64,000 nt of DNA from Ascarosepion bandense. Taxonomy: Eukaryota > Mollusca > Cephalopoda > Sepiida > Sepiidae. The stretch lies in contig JBBBDQ010000421.1 of assembly GCA_037127315.1 (NCBI GenBank), positions 4,135,501 to 4,199,500 on the forward strand, in the 5' to 3' direction. The position numbers were made by a program, and so were the translations under genes. Each line of letters opens with the position of its first letter. Position 1 is the first letter of the stretch. Positions 32,925 to 43,032 of the stretch are shown in pieces. A model generated the notes under the pieces. The model saw only the letters and a list, made by a program, of their open reading frames with translations, ran no database searches and was not told the origin of the DNA.

Positions 32925-35900
32925 GGCTAGGGTGATTTATCTATAATCTCTTAAAAACATTCTTACATGTATCTTCGTCTCTCTCTACTAAACTCAGCTA
33001 TCTTTTCTTTCTCTACTGCTCTCCTTCCTTTCCTGACGGTTCCTTGCTAGACAGTATTTCAGATAATATAGACAAGGCCATTTTCTCTCATTCGTTTGCT
33101 AGTATATTTGTGTTCGGTGACTTCAATACCCATCATGCCAAGTGGTTGAAAAACTGTCACTGATCTTGCTGGCGTCCCTACTTCTCAATCACTCAGTCTC
33201 ACACAAGTGGTAGATTTCTCTACCCACTTCCCAAGTATCCCTGAAGTACACGCTTTCCATCTAGATCTGTACTTCACTTCTGTCCCTGACTGTTGCCTTG
33301 CCATGCCATGCAGCTCTGCCCTCTTGGTAACTCTGATCATGATGTAGTTTCTATTAGTATCTCTCTCCACTCCCACTCTCCCCAGGAAACTTCTACCAAC
33401 AGAATATCTTACTGCTATCAAAAAACGGACTAAGAGTCATTCTGCAATTTTCTTTGTTAACGTCTCTTGGAACAAAGAGTTTAGCCTCCCCACTAAAGAC
33501 TGCACCTCTGAGGTCTCTTTTTGAGTGAAAGCTGACATCGATGATTTCATCCAAAGCCAGGAAGTTCCGACTTAAACCTCATTCATTCTCTTCATTCTCA
33601 CCTACTTGCTTGGCCGCCATTGCCCACAGGAATCACTTCTTCCAGTTTTACTGGTGCAACGCATCTGACTACAATAGGCGTCTTTATCTCTGCTTGTAAT
33701 AAATGCAAGCGGATCCTAAATGATGCTCAGCTGTTGTTTGCTGATAAAATGAAGTAGCATATAGCATCCAGCAAGTTTAGCACCAAAGACTACTAGTGGC
33801 TCTACAAAAGTGCATTAAACAAAACCAATTCCTTGATCCCGCCTTTAATCAATAAATTTGAGGTCCCCACAGCCACAGAGACATGGTTGAGTACTTTGTT
33901 CAAAATTCTCCTCAGACTTCTTGTTTGACTCATCTGGAGGACCCACACCCAATTTCTCACCCAGAACTGAGGCTCAACTGAGTGACATATACATAAACCC
34001 CTCTCTGGTCTCTAACATATTTTCTAAGCGGATGTGATAAAATTCCAGTCAATGTTCAAAAGAAATGTTCCCCCTGAACTTTTTTCTAATCATTTCACCC
34101 CAAGCAAGGCAGAATTGCGACTGGTACACAGGGTGTTACATAAGAGGTGAGTGATGAGAAAGAGGAACAAGTTACGGTGGTGTCAGAGAATGGGTAAGGG
34201 AAGGATGAGAACACTGGTGTAAAGAGGGCTGCATGAGAGTAGAGTGGAAAGGGAGAAGAACATGGTACAAGGGTTGTCAGAGAAAGGATGTGAGTCAAGG
34301 AGACAAAATATGGCATTTGACATTGCATTTACATTCTTGGAGATTGTAGCTGTCAAAGAAGCACATATACAGAAGGGAATTCCACAGGTGGGAAAGTGAG
34401 CAATGAAGCTGATGGAGTAGAAATTGCGGTTACATTTGATTGGTTTTACTGTAAAAGGGTGGGTCCTAGCCACTAGTCTAGTAGCTTGAGTAAATTCAAG
34501 CAGAGGGGTCACCAAGGAGCTAAGCTCATTGAAGCAGGAGCTGTGAAAGTATTTGTAGAAGAGACAGAGGCAAGCCACATTACGTTGATGTGAAAGTGAC
34601 TGGGGTTGATATCAATTATATTACAGATTCTCTCTTGTCCTCTCAAAACTCTAAAACTATTACCTCAATACTTCTTGCTTTCGTGCTTGTTAGAAAACCT
34701 CTACTGTAGTTCCTGTCTTTAAAAACTCTGAAGTGTCCTCTGACTCCTCTAATCATTTTCCTATCAGCTTCTTACCGATCTTTGGCAAAGTGTTCAATAC
34801 TATTATCAATGATGAAGTGGCTAATCATCTCACATCCAACAACCTATTCTCTGACAAACAGTATGGCTTCTGCTTCACCAGGTCTACTGCTGATATGCTA
34901 ATGACCATCACCAAATACATATACAAGGCTCTTGATAAAAACAGCACAGCTTGAGCTGTTGCTCTGAATATTTCTAAAGCATCTGACATGGTTTTGCATA
35001 CTGGCCTTCTGCAACAATTATGGGACTATGGTATAACTGGACATTTTTTTGATTTAATCTAATCATTCATATCAAATTGCATAATGAAGGCCATTTTGAA
35101 CAGGCATGCATCCAGATCCCATTATAGGAATGAAGGTGTCCCACAAGGCTCTATCCTAGGTCCTACACTTTTCCTGATCTTTATCAATGATCTTCCTGAT
35201 GTAATCACTTCCCAAGTTGGCATCTATGCAGATGACACTATTATTTACTCCAGTCTCAATAAGAAATCTACCAGGGCTGACAAAGTAAAATTTGCTACTG
35301 CTCTTGAAAAGGACTTCCAATCTGTGGTGGACTGGGGTACAGAATGGCTCATAAATTTTAATGCTTGCAAAACAAAGCTGCTCTCATAGAGAAACTTTCC
35401 TATCTTCCATCAGTATGGATCACGCTAGTCTCCCTGAAAGCAATGCACCGCGCCTCCTCAGTCTCACTCTCTCAGCCAACCTCATGTCAAACGACTACAC
35501 CAAATCAATAGCTGTATCTGCTGCCAGGAAGGTCAGGTCACTGTGTCTGACCAGGAAGTTTTTCTTGTCAGAATTCATCTTGCACATATACAAAATTTAC
35601 CATTCATCTGTGCATTGAATACTGTTGTCATATCTAGTTGGGTGATCCTGATATTCATCTTTTCTCTATGTATTTTCACAGCTTTTACTCTGACAAGCTT
35701 ATCTCCCTGGTATTGCGTCTACATGAATTTACTTGAGCTACTAGATTGGGAACTAGGTCTCACTCTTTTATAGTCCAAACAGTCAAATGTAACCACTACT
35801 TCTACTTTAGTACTTTCTTTGCTTGTACATTCCGTGCGTGGAACTCTCAAGATTGTACTTGCTTCCCTGATAGCTACAATTTCTAAGAGTTTAAGTGAAT

Positions 35901-36050
35901 GTCAATCTTTTATCTCCTTGATTCCCATCTTTCTCTTATCCTTTCTCCAACACCTATTTTACCTTGTTCTTCTTTTTTATGCTCTCCTCTCTTGTAGCCC
36001 CCTGCACACCATCAACAGCACTGCCTTACGTGGGGTGAAAAGATTATAAA
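32925..36050 (+). mobile_element. Old jockey/CR1-like LINE, split by a second LINE
   Basis: The endonuclease part is at 32925-33420 (FVFGDFNTHHAKWLKN, LGNSDHDVVSISISLH), the linker to 34080, and the RT at 34640-35390 with KQYGFCFTRSTADML, VPQGSILGPTLFLIFINDLP and an intact YADD (35226-35237). The C-terminal region and 3' UTR (GGGGTGAAAAGATTATAAAA) end at 36050. It carries numerous stops. The minus-strand LINE end at 34083-34638 sits inside it. Normally such a protein nicks DNA and primes reverse transcription; this copy is dead. Confidence 0.85.
34083..34638 (-). mobile_element. 5'-truncated LINE nested in another LINE of the same family
   Basis: The minus strand has the 3' UTR and T-run at 34079-34085, the C-terminal ORF2 frame 34183-34578 (KYFHSSCFNELSSLVTPLLE, TIRLVART-like, NFYSISFIAHFPTCGIPF), and ends near ATTGATATCAACCCC. 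The host LINE resumes with GTCCTCTCAAAACTC at about 34640. Confidence 0.85.
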
Positions 36051-36760
36051 ATAAAATGTCCTCAAGGGAAAATCAACACAAAGGCAGTGTCAGTGAACAG
36101 GAATTACGAGGAATGCTACTTGAACATTATTCAACATTTAACTTGTCTTTCTCTTTTTGTTCAACAGAAGTCATTTTCAGACATGATAACCATTGGCAAT
36201 AATGATTTTTTTCAAGAATTCAAAGCAAGAATAATGATAACCTAAATGGTAATGATAATGGTAACATTCTAATGGGGGAAACATTCGGCATTCACTGACC
36301 AAACAGCCAAATTTTCTATTAAAACAATTTTTCAGGAAAATAGGTTTCTCAAGACCACTAACTGTTCAGTATTGGTGAAGGACTTACTTCCTAATCTTTT
36401 GTTTTAAGTAGAACATCAACATAATCAGTCCAAATAGAATGTACTATTGAAAATGCTGTTCTATGTGTTTACTTGAATATAAAAGTTCTTAAAAATGTTA
36501 TAGTAAAATGCTCAAGTGAGTATTTGACTCATTTAATTGAATCATATATTGTAAAAGAATCTATTTTTTCTTTCTAAGAACGAAATCCAACTAATGACTA
36601 TTTAGCATAATAATAATTCTTTGTGTTTCAGATGTGATGCCACAGCTGATCATGGAGTTGGAATGAACGGGAAGTTCTTCTGCATGTAATATTATCTCTA
36701 TACATATCACACACTTCAGATTATCACTTGTTTCCCTCAATAAGCACACTCCTTATCTTG
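36051..36760. other. AT-rich stretch with two weak exon candidates
   Basis: Acceptor-like sites at 36168 (TTTTTGTTCAACAG) and 36631 (TTTGTGTTTCAG) each precede only short open runs (25 and 18 codons). I do not call them. No TE match before 36765. Confidence 0.35.
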
Positions 36761-36764
36761 TCAG

Positions 36765-37143
36765 ATATCAAGAAAGTCTTTGTAGAATTGATTAAATCAA
36801 ATTCAGAATGATGGAATGCATAATTTAGCAGAAAGGCAATGTAAAAAGCCAAAAATATGTCTGAATAATGATGCTTTGAATTATGTCAAAATTATCTCTA
36901 GTCAAAAAAAAAGGAACAAAATTTTATGAACTATTTGGCTGCCTCAATCTCCTAACTCCACTCCTATTGAATTAGTATTGATATGAATTAATTAAGAGAG
37001 TGTGAGTGAGTTTTTTTATGCTTAAAGAACATTTGGTAAAGTCTGAGATCTACTTTTTTTTTCAAAAACTGTTGGAAAGTATACCACGAATTTTTAATAA
37101 AGTAATTAAAGCAGGTGTTGGTTTTATAGATGAGAAAATATGA
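36765..37143 (+). pseudogene. Tc1-type transposase, C-terminal relic
   Basis: Reads WLPQSPNSTPIELVLI (the family's WPPQSPDLNPIE block before the last catalytic residue), then KEHLVKSEIYFFFQKLLESI and KVIKAGVGFIDEKI to a TGA at 37143. In-frame stops separate the parts. The N-terminal DNA-binding half and TIRs were not found. Confidence 0.7.
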
Positions 37144-37244
37144 TGCACTTGTCTGATAATTTTTTTAAAGTTAAGTGCTTATTTTTATCAAAATAAAAGC
37201 AAATACTCTGTAGTTACCCAAATTTTATATATATATATATATTT

Positions 37245-37465
37245 GTCATCCACATACAAGCCTGTTTCACTGTATCACAGCTCATCAGTGTGGCTTGACA
37301 CCCACTTGCTTCTGGCCGGGATTGAAACTTGACTGATTTGGTGTCAGTCAGAGTCACTAACCCCTAAGCTATAGGCGTACGGAATCAGAGAATGGAAATT
37401 TTAGTGTGTTGTATATAACCGAGGTATACACATGCCAGTCACCAAAAGAACTCAATTCATTGCTG
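37245..37465 (-). mobile_element. tRNA-headed SINE with (TA)n tail (second family)
   Basis: The minus strand has an A-box-like TAGCTTAGGGGTTAGTGACT and a B-box-like GTTTCAATCCCGG. It then has GCTGTGATACAGTGAAACAG and ends GGATGACaAATATATA into (TA)n at 37225-37243. Related copies: 38182, 41731, 45773 and 46034. Confidence 0.75.
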
Positions 37466-37680
37466 AAAAGTAATGCATAAGTTGCAGAAGTGCTAATTTT
37501 TTGTCATATATATTCTTTAAAATTTGCTATATTTATAGAAGAAATATGCTCAATATTGAAGACAATATTTATAGATGTAGAAATGTATAAATAGGAACCA
37601 ATATTGTATAGTGAATATCAGTGCCACACCTCATTGTGACATTTAGTCCATGTTCTCTATCTAAATCTATCTTCTATCTA

Positions 37681-37681
<1 letters not shown>

Positions 37682-37742
<61 letters not shown>
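37682..37742. repeat. (CA)n(TA)n compound microsatellite
   Basis: CA run of about 14 units passing into TA; another (TA)n lies at 37808-37838. Confidence 0.95.
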
Positions 37743-37743
<1 letters not shown>

Positions 37744-38181
37744 GTATGTTGCTTTAGATTTTATGTATTGGGGAGAGTGTTCAATCACAGAGATAGAACA
37801 TTTACGTATATATATATATATATATATACATATATATAGAATCAATATTAAATGCTAACTCTCAGTTTTATATCTCAATGTTTTCTTCAAACCATGGTCT
37901 ATACCTATATCTAAGTATATCCATCTATTTATATATATTGTCTTAGTTCTGTGGTATTCTAAAAGGCAGGATGCTGAATATTGCTGATCAAGCATTCATG
38001 GATATATACAGTGTGGGCAGAGAGATCAACACTCTTGGTCTGAAGATTGCATTGTGGCATGAAATTGTATGCCGATGCAGTCTGAATGCCTATGTCAAAA
38101 ATGTCTATATTTGTGATATTGAGCATTTAGCCTCCTAAAATACATCAAATCTAAAGCAACATATATAAATAGATATATCAT

Positions 38182-38395
38182 ATATTCATCCGCAGACAGA
38201 TCTGTTTCGCTGTATCACAGCTCATCAGTACGGTTAGAATCCGATTGCTTTTAACCCGAATTGGCGTCAGTCGGCGATCTACCTCTGGGCCATGGGCGTT
38301 CGGTAGAAGAAGGCAGACTTTTTAGCATGTATATTGTCATTATACCCACCCAGTACCCAGTGTGCTCTAATCCATTACTGAATGAGTGATAGGAG
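38182..38395 (-). mobile_element. tRNA-headed SINE with (TA)n tail (second family)
   Basis: The minus strand: GCCCATGGCCCAGAGGTAGA (A-box), GACGCCAATTCGGGTTAAAA, GCTGTGATACAGCGAAACAG and CTGCGGATGAATATATGATA. It has about 90 bp upstream of the tRNA-like part that it shares with 45773-45985. Confidence 0.75.
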
Positions 38396-38469
38396 GTGAT
38401 GTGTAATGGTCTCCATTTTATATATTTAATTTTATACATATGCATTGATGTTTTTGATTTTGTTGACTG

Positions 38470-39222
38470 CATAGTATAGTAGGGTCAGTTGGACACCATT
38501 TGTGAGATAAAGAGCACTACAAAAATGCAATTCACTACACGAGAAACTTGTACTACTTGGCATTTGCACAAGAAGCTCCAATACAAGCATTTCAGAGTGT
38601 TTTGGGTGTCACTCTGAGGACAATGTTGAGGATTAGGAAAGAGTTGGATGAGTCTAATGGTGATTACGAAGGTATGGCATCTTGAAAATCTCATACTGTT
38701 GTGATAAAAAAAGAATTACCAAATTTGTTGGTGAAGGCCTCAGACACACAACAACAGGGAGGTATTGCTGGGTCAAGTATGTGGCTGCTAGAAGACCCTA
38801 TGTCTGGTAACAAGACTCTGCACCATGCTACACAAGCAGGAGTACCCAGTCATGGTTCTCAAACAATTTCTGCAACCACATCACCCTTAACATCTGGTCA
38901 CCCAACTCCCCAGACTGCAAGCCCCTTAATTATTTTGTGTAGGAAGCAGTTGAGCAAAAGAAACCCCTTGTAAGACCAAAAATGAACTGAAGGCAAGGAT
39001 TATGACAGCATTCATCAAATTAAACAAGAAAACCACCTAGAAAAGATACAGGAGATTCCAAAGCCAATTGGTCGCCATGGTTGACACCAATTGTAATTTT
39101 ATTGAAGAAATTTACTCTTTAATATATGATTTTTTAGTAAAACTTTGATAAATATATCTGTTAAAATGATATGTCAGTGATATTTTCATTTTTACATCAT
39201 TTAGATGATAATTTATCCATCA
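38470..39222 (+). pseudogene. Tc1/mariner-type transposon relic
   Basis: Homologous over its length to 57041-57843 (shared TAGTAGGGTCAGTTGG, AAGCTCCAATA, CATTTCAGAGTGTTT and the end GACAATTTATCCATC). Remnant transposase text in changing frames includes a HHP-HLVTQLPRLQAP-like block and LKARIMTAFIKLNKKT. Many stops. Confidence 0.7.
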
Positions 39223-39245
39223 CTCCTTGTGTGTGTTTGTTTGTT

Positions 39246-39563
39246 TTTGAGGCTTAATGACCTATCAATCCTTATGGGATCATTTAAGGTCATAACCAAT
39301 GATTTTGGGTAAGGTTATTTTATTTTTACAACATTTTTCTTTTCACAATTCATTAGGATTTGTTTTTAAGAGCAGGGTCCTACCAAGGGTCCTACCCTTG
39401 TTATTTAACCCATAACTGGAGGGAATGGATGGATTAATACTTTTCCCAAGGGTACCAGTGCTTAAGTGAATGCAAGGTATTCAACTGGAATTCGAACTTG
39501 GCTCACCGATTTCTCTTTCCGAGCCAATATCCACTGCACCACAACGCACATCCATCACTATAC
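39246..39563 (-). mobile_element. tRNA-headed SINE, subfamily 2 (long tail), 5S-linked
   Basis: The minus strand from the 5S piece: AGTGATGGATGTGCGTTGTG head, A-box TGGTGCAGTGGATATTGG, B-box AGTTCGAATTCC, then GGGTTAAATAACAAGGGTAG and CTTAAAAACAAATCC, a tail unlike subfamily 1 but shared with 42341-42664 and 52826-53090. Confidence 0.85.
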
Positions 39564-39624
39564 GCTTACAGCACCTGGTATTCCCAAGCAGTCACCCAAC
39601 TAAGTACTGACCAGGCTTAACGCC
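39564..39624 (-). rRNA. Partial 5S rRNA-derived sequence heading a SINE
   Basis: The minus strand reads GGCGTTAAGCCTGGTCAGTA, then TTGGGTGACTGCTTGGGAAT and ACCAGGTGCTGTAAGC, the 3' half of a metazoan 5S rRNA. It is cut at a (GT)n(AT)n tract (39625-39655). It is joined to the SINE head by the same short linker as at 42653-42664. It is part of a transposable element and not a functional rRNA gene. Confidence 0.8.
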
Positions 39625-39681
39625 TTGTGTGTGTGTGTATATATATATATATATAGTGTATCGAGGCAGCAGATAATTTTC

Positions 39682-40080
39682 TAAACATATACTGTTAAAT
39701 ATAAGAAACAATGAATGTCTATTATGTTTAATCATGAGCCGTTCTAAACATTATATTTTGGCTTTACTTTCAGGTGAAAATAAAGACAAAAATTCTCCAA
39801 CAGTAGAGAGGTTATGTTGCTTAGCAAAGTTTTATGTCAACACAAGATAAAATCGTCACTGATGGTCGATGTTTTTGTGTTAACATCTTTGTAACCTCTT
39901 TGAAGATGGCTCATGTGAGCTGAAAGCTGAGAAGCAACTTAATAAAAAAATAGCCAAATGTTGGAGAATATTTATCTTTATTTTCAACTGAAATTAAAAC
40001 CAAAATACGACGTTTAGAACGGCTCATGATTAAACATAATAGACATTCATTGTCTCTTATATTTAACAGTACATATATAT
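39682..40080. mobile_element. 399-bp hairpin element with 9-bp target repeat
   Basis: The left arm (ATACTGTTAAATATAAG onward, to about 39806) is the complement of the right arm (about 39950-40075), including AATGAATGTCTATTATG and CATGAGCCGTTCTAAAC. The inner part forms a second short hairpin. It is flanked by ATAATTTTC at 39673-39681 and 40081-40089. There is no coding capacity. A 9-bp duplication is typical of Mutator-like elements, which is inference only. Confidence 0.8.
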
Positions 40081-40153
40081 ATAATTTTCAGATACTATCT
40101 TCTTCTAAAAGTGGATGTTAGTAGTTTTATATTTATTATCTCCATCATCTCAG

Positions 40154-40380
40154 TACAATAATAATGATGCAAAGGCAAATAAGATGCCATTTTCTGCTTC
40201 TAAAAATGTGATAGACACCAATGGTGATGATAATGGATATTTCTTGTCACCTTGCTTCAATTTTTTACAAAATATAAACATTTGCTCTTCAGTGGAGTGC
40301 TTTCACTTTTTTATGCTTGTTGTTCAGTTAGCATTCTTAAGAAAAGCAAATTTTGCAAATGAGATAATAAATAGCTACAG
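40154..40380 (+). CDS. Candidate host exon, protein unrecognised
   Basis: Acceptor TTATCTCCATCATCTCAG (to 40153) and donor CAG|GTAAATC (40381), with 227 nt open in one frame: 75 codons plus two bases (YNNNDAKANKMPFSASKNV, then a Cys/Phe-rich part and NFANEIINSY). In AT-rich DNA a 75-codon open run exactly bounded by good splice sites is unlikely by chance. A possible next exon begins at 41489 (after CTTGTGCAG), is in phase and stops after 8 codons, but is too short to call. No TE resemblance, no known domain. Confidence 0.45.
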
Positions 40381-40384
40381 GTAA

Positions 40385-40541
40385 ATCTTCTAGAAAAGAA
40401 GAGAATAGAAAATATTAACTAAGAAAAAGAAACAATTAGTGACTATAGATATATTTTGCAAATATTAACAGTCTGGCTCTTTGTGAGTTTGTCTATTCAT
40501 CTGTCCATTTCTCCTCCCTTGCTATAAATATATATATATAT

Positions 40542-40580
<39 letters not shown>

Positions 40581-40792
40581 CAAGAGTGAGAAAAATATCT
40601 AACCTTCTACTTTCTATATATATGAATACAAAGATGAAACTATATAATGTATCTATATAAAATACCACACAGTGTGTACTGATGGTAATAAACCAGTACT
40701 TGATGTAAAATAACAGAGATACCATTTATACTAATAATAGATATACATTTTACTTCTTACCCTTAACTTCAGAGTTGTACCAAACACTGAGG

Positions 40793-40839
<47 letters not shown>

Positions 40840-41660
40840 CATATATTAATAAAAGATTGTGTTTCAGCCCTACAAAAAAAGAACAATCAACTAGAGTATT
40901 TCTAGAAGATAACACTTTTTCAGAGAAGGTGTCGCTGAAAGTAGAGTGCTTAATATCAAAAGAAACAAATAAAATTAAATGCACACTTATCTAGCGCTAT
41001 TCAAAGTTTAATTGAGATTTACAGAGCAATAAAAATTTCGCTGTGAAACCATCTGATGGGTGGATGTCATTTCCTTAAACTTACATTGACCGGTACTGAT
41101 TGAGAAGTCAATTACATTTGTGTAAGTAGGACAATTTAATTTTATTTGTTTACACATGTATGTATGTATATGTGTGTATGGGGAAACTTTCTTCCCTCTG
41201 TGCATTTACTCACTTTTTTTCCTCTTTGTTAAGCACAGACGTTGCGTGACAGATATCTGTATCTGTCTACATTTTACTTACTGCCTAAATTTGGGGTTTC
41301 TCTCTCTTAGCTGTTTCCAATGGCTCTTTCCTCTTGGTTCTTTCTCTCTTATTTTCCTCTTTGCTTTTTATTTTCTCTGTGTCTTTCTCTTTCTTTCCCT
41401 TTTTGTGATTTCTCTTTTTTGCTTTCTCATCTATTCTACCCTTTTTCTTTTTCCGCCTCTTTTTTAATATCCTCTTAACTTGTGCAGAAAGATTTCAAAA
41501 AATAGAAGGAAGTGAGTTTTTTTTAATTTTCTTTTAAAAAATAAGATTTATTACCATCATTATTAACTACCTGATGAGACATTGTTCTTTCAATGTCGAA
41601 ACAAAATGTACAATTTTATAGTAGATTGTAGTTTGTACATGTTCTAAAGTATAATTTAAA
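40385..41660. other. Non-coding stretch with microsatellites
   Basis: (TA)n at 40527-40541, (GATA)n at 40543-40578, (TA)n at 40798-40835 and a pyrimidine-rich block at 41285-41470. The open frame 41156-41467 is Phe/Leu/Ser-rich because of that composition. Confidence 0.5.
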
Positions 41661-41667
41661 ATAAACA

Positions 41668-41669
41668 TG

Positions 41670-41724
<55 letters not shown>

Positions 41725-41730
41725 ATATAT
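41668..41730. repeat. (TA)n microsatellite, tail of the adjacent SINE
   Basis: TA runs directly joined to the 3' end of the minus-strand SINE at 41731. Confidence 0.9.
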
Positions 41731-41855
41731 AGTCATCCACAGACAGATATGTTTTGCTGTATCACAGCTCATCAGTACGGTTAGACAGCTGATTGCTTTT
41801 TACCCAGGATTGAAACCCAACCAAATTGGTGTCAATCTGAGCTATGGGATAGACA
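41731..41855 (-). mobile_element. tRNA-headed SINE with (TA)n tail, 5'-truncated
   Basis: The minus strand contains the B-box-like GGTTTCAATCCTGGG, GCTGTGATACAGCAAAACAT and CTGTGGATGACTATATATA. Confidence 0.75.
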
Positions 41856-41867
41856 CTTATAATAATC

Positions 41868-42010
41868 AGTTCAATTGTGTCTATTAATGTGTTCTTCACT
41901 ACAAAAGCTACACCAGCCTCATGTCTCTCTTTCTCAAATTTGTCAGACCAGAATATGGTGTAACTTGACTCTGGTTCTATAAGGTGCTGGGCAAATATGA
42001 GGTATGGTTG
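41868..42010 (-). pseudogene. RTE endonuclease fragment in inverted orientation
   Basis: The minus strand encodes YTIFWSDKFEKERHEAGVAF then VVKNTLIDTIE, the N-terminal endonuclease block of RTE-type LINEs. RT of the same type starts on the opposite strand at about 42012, so the 5' part of this LINE copy is inverted, as produced by twin priming. Confidence 0.7.
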
Positions 42011-42664
42011 CACACCTGCATTTGTTGATAAGTTCAGACAATTACTTCATTCTGTAAAGGCCCATGTGAATTTTAATGATCAGCCATCAAAAGAAATTGC
42101 TATTGACAATGGAGTGAATCAGGGAGATATAACTGCCCCAACTCTGTTTCACTGCATTTGACTGCTGTCCTGTGGTATGTTTTTCATGACTATGACATTG
42201 GAGCTTGTTTCCATTTTAAAACAACTAGTACAGTGTTCAACTTGAAAAGATTCCAAGCCAATACTCTTGTATTTGAAGGTCTTGTTAGGGAGTTTCTGTA
42301 TGCTGATGATGTTGATCTTGTTGCTCATTCTGCTGCTGATTGGTTAGTTGATTGATTCATTTAACCAGCATATCAACCTTCATTAGGTCATTTAATGCTG
42401 AAAATCATTTTGATTTGTTTTATTTAGTTTATTTGTTTTTGTTTGTATCAAGATACATTGGGATTTGTTTTTAAGGGCAGGGTCCCCAAGTCCTACCCTT
42501 GTTATTTAACCCATAACTGGAGGAAAGGGACGGATTAATACCTTTTCCAAGGGTACCGGTGCTTAAGTGAATGCAGGGTATTCAACTGGAATTCGAACTC
42601 GGCTCACCGATTTCTCTTTCCGAGCTGATATCCACTGCACCTCAACGCACATCCATCACTAAAT

Positions 42665-42782
42665 GCTTACAACACCTGATATTCCCAAACGGTCACCCAT
42701 CTAAGTACTGACGAGGATCAACGTTGCTTAACTACGATGATCAAGCAAGAACCGGTGTATTCAACGTGATATGGCCGTAAGC
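42665..42782 (-). rRNA. 5S rRNA-derived unit 3 of composite SINE
   Basis: 118 bp from GCTTACGGCCATATCACGTT to GTTGTAAGC on the minus strand. It is the most diverged of the three units (for example GATCCTCGTCAGTACTTAG for GCCTGGTCAGTACTTGG), and it abuts the tRNA head. It is not a functional rRNA gene. Confidence 0.8.
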
Positions 42783-42789
42783 AATAAAC

Positions 42790-42907
42790 GCTTTCAGCAC
42801 CTGGTATTCCCAAGCAGTCACCCATCTGAGTACTGACCAGGCTCAACATTGCTTAACTTCGGTGATCGAGTGAGAACCTGTGTATTCAATGTGATATGGC
42901 TGTAAGC
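42790..42907 (-). rRNA. 5S rRNA-derived unit 2 of composite SINE
   Basis: 118 bp. The minus strand starts GCTTACAGCCATATCACATT, contains CACCGAAGTTAAGCAATG and GAGCCTGGTCAGTACTCAG, and ends CAGGTGCTGAAAGC. It is separated from its neighbours by 7-nt AATAAA(C/T) spacers (as read on +). Confidence 0.85.
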
Positions 42908-42914
42908 AATAAAT

Positions 42915-43032
42915 GCTTACTGCACCTGGTATTCCCAAGCGGTCACCCATCTAAGTACTGACCAGGCTCAACGTTGCTTAACTTCGGTGATCAAGCGAGA
43001 ACCGATATATTCAACGTGATATGGCCATAAGC
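42915..43032 (-). rRNA. 5S rRNA-derived unit 1 (5'-most) of composite SINE
   Basis: 118 bp. The minus strand starts GCTTATGGCCATATCACGTT and contains TGATCACCGAAGTTAAGCAA, GTTGAGCCTGGTCAGTACTT, AGATGGGTGACCGCTTGGGA and ACCAGGTGC. It is the unit closest to a canonical 5S sequence by eye, with the A-box, intermediate element and C-box regions recognisable. Confidence 0.85.

Noticed and set aside
36169..36680. Two possible terminal exons (36169-36243 and 36632-36690)
   Set aside because: Acceptors are fair, but open runs are short. In the second, two different frames are equally plausible, and a Tc1 relic follows closely.
41489..41513. Terminal exon after CTTGTGCAG in phase with 40154-40380
   Set aside because: Only eight codons before a stop; cannot be distinguished from chance without transcripts.
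42665..43032. Functional 5S rRNA gene cluster
   Set aside because: Units are shortened, diverged from each other, separated by 7-nt spacers, inserted in an RTE frame with a target repeat and fused to a SINE.
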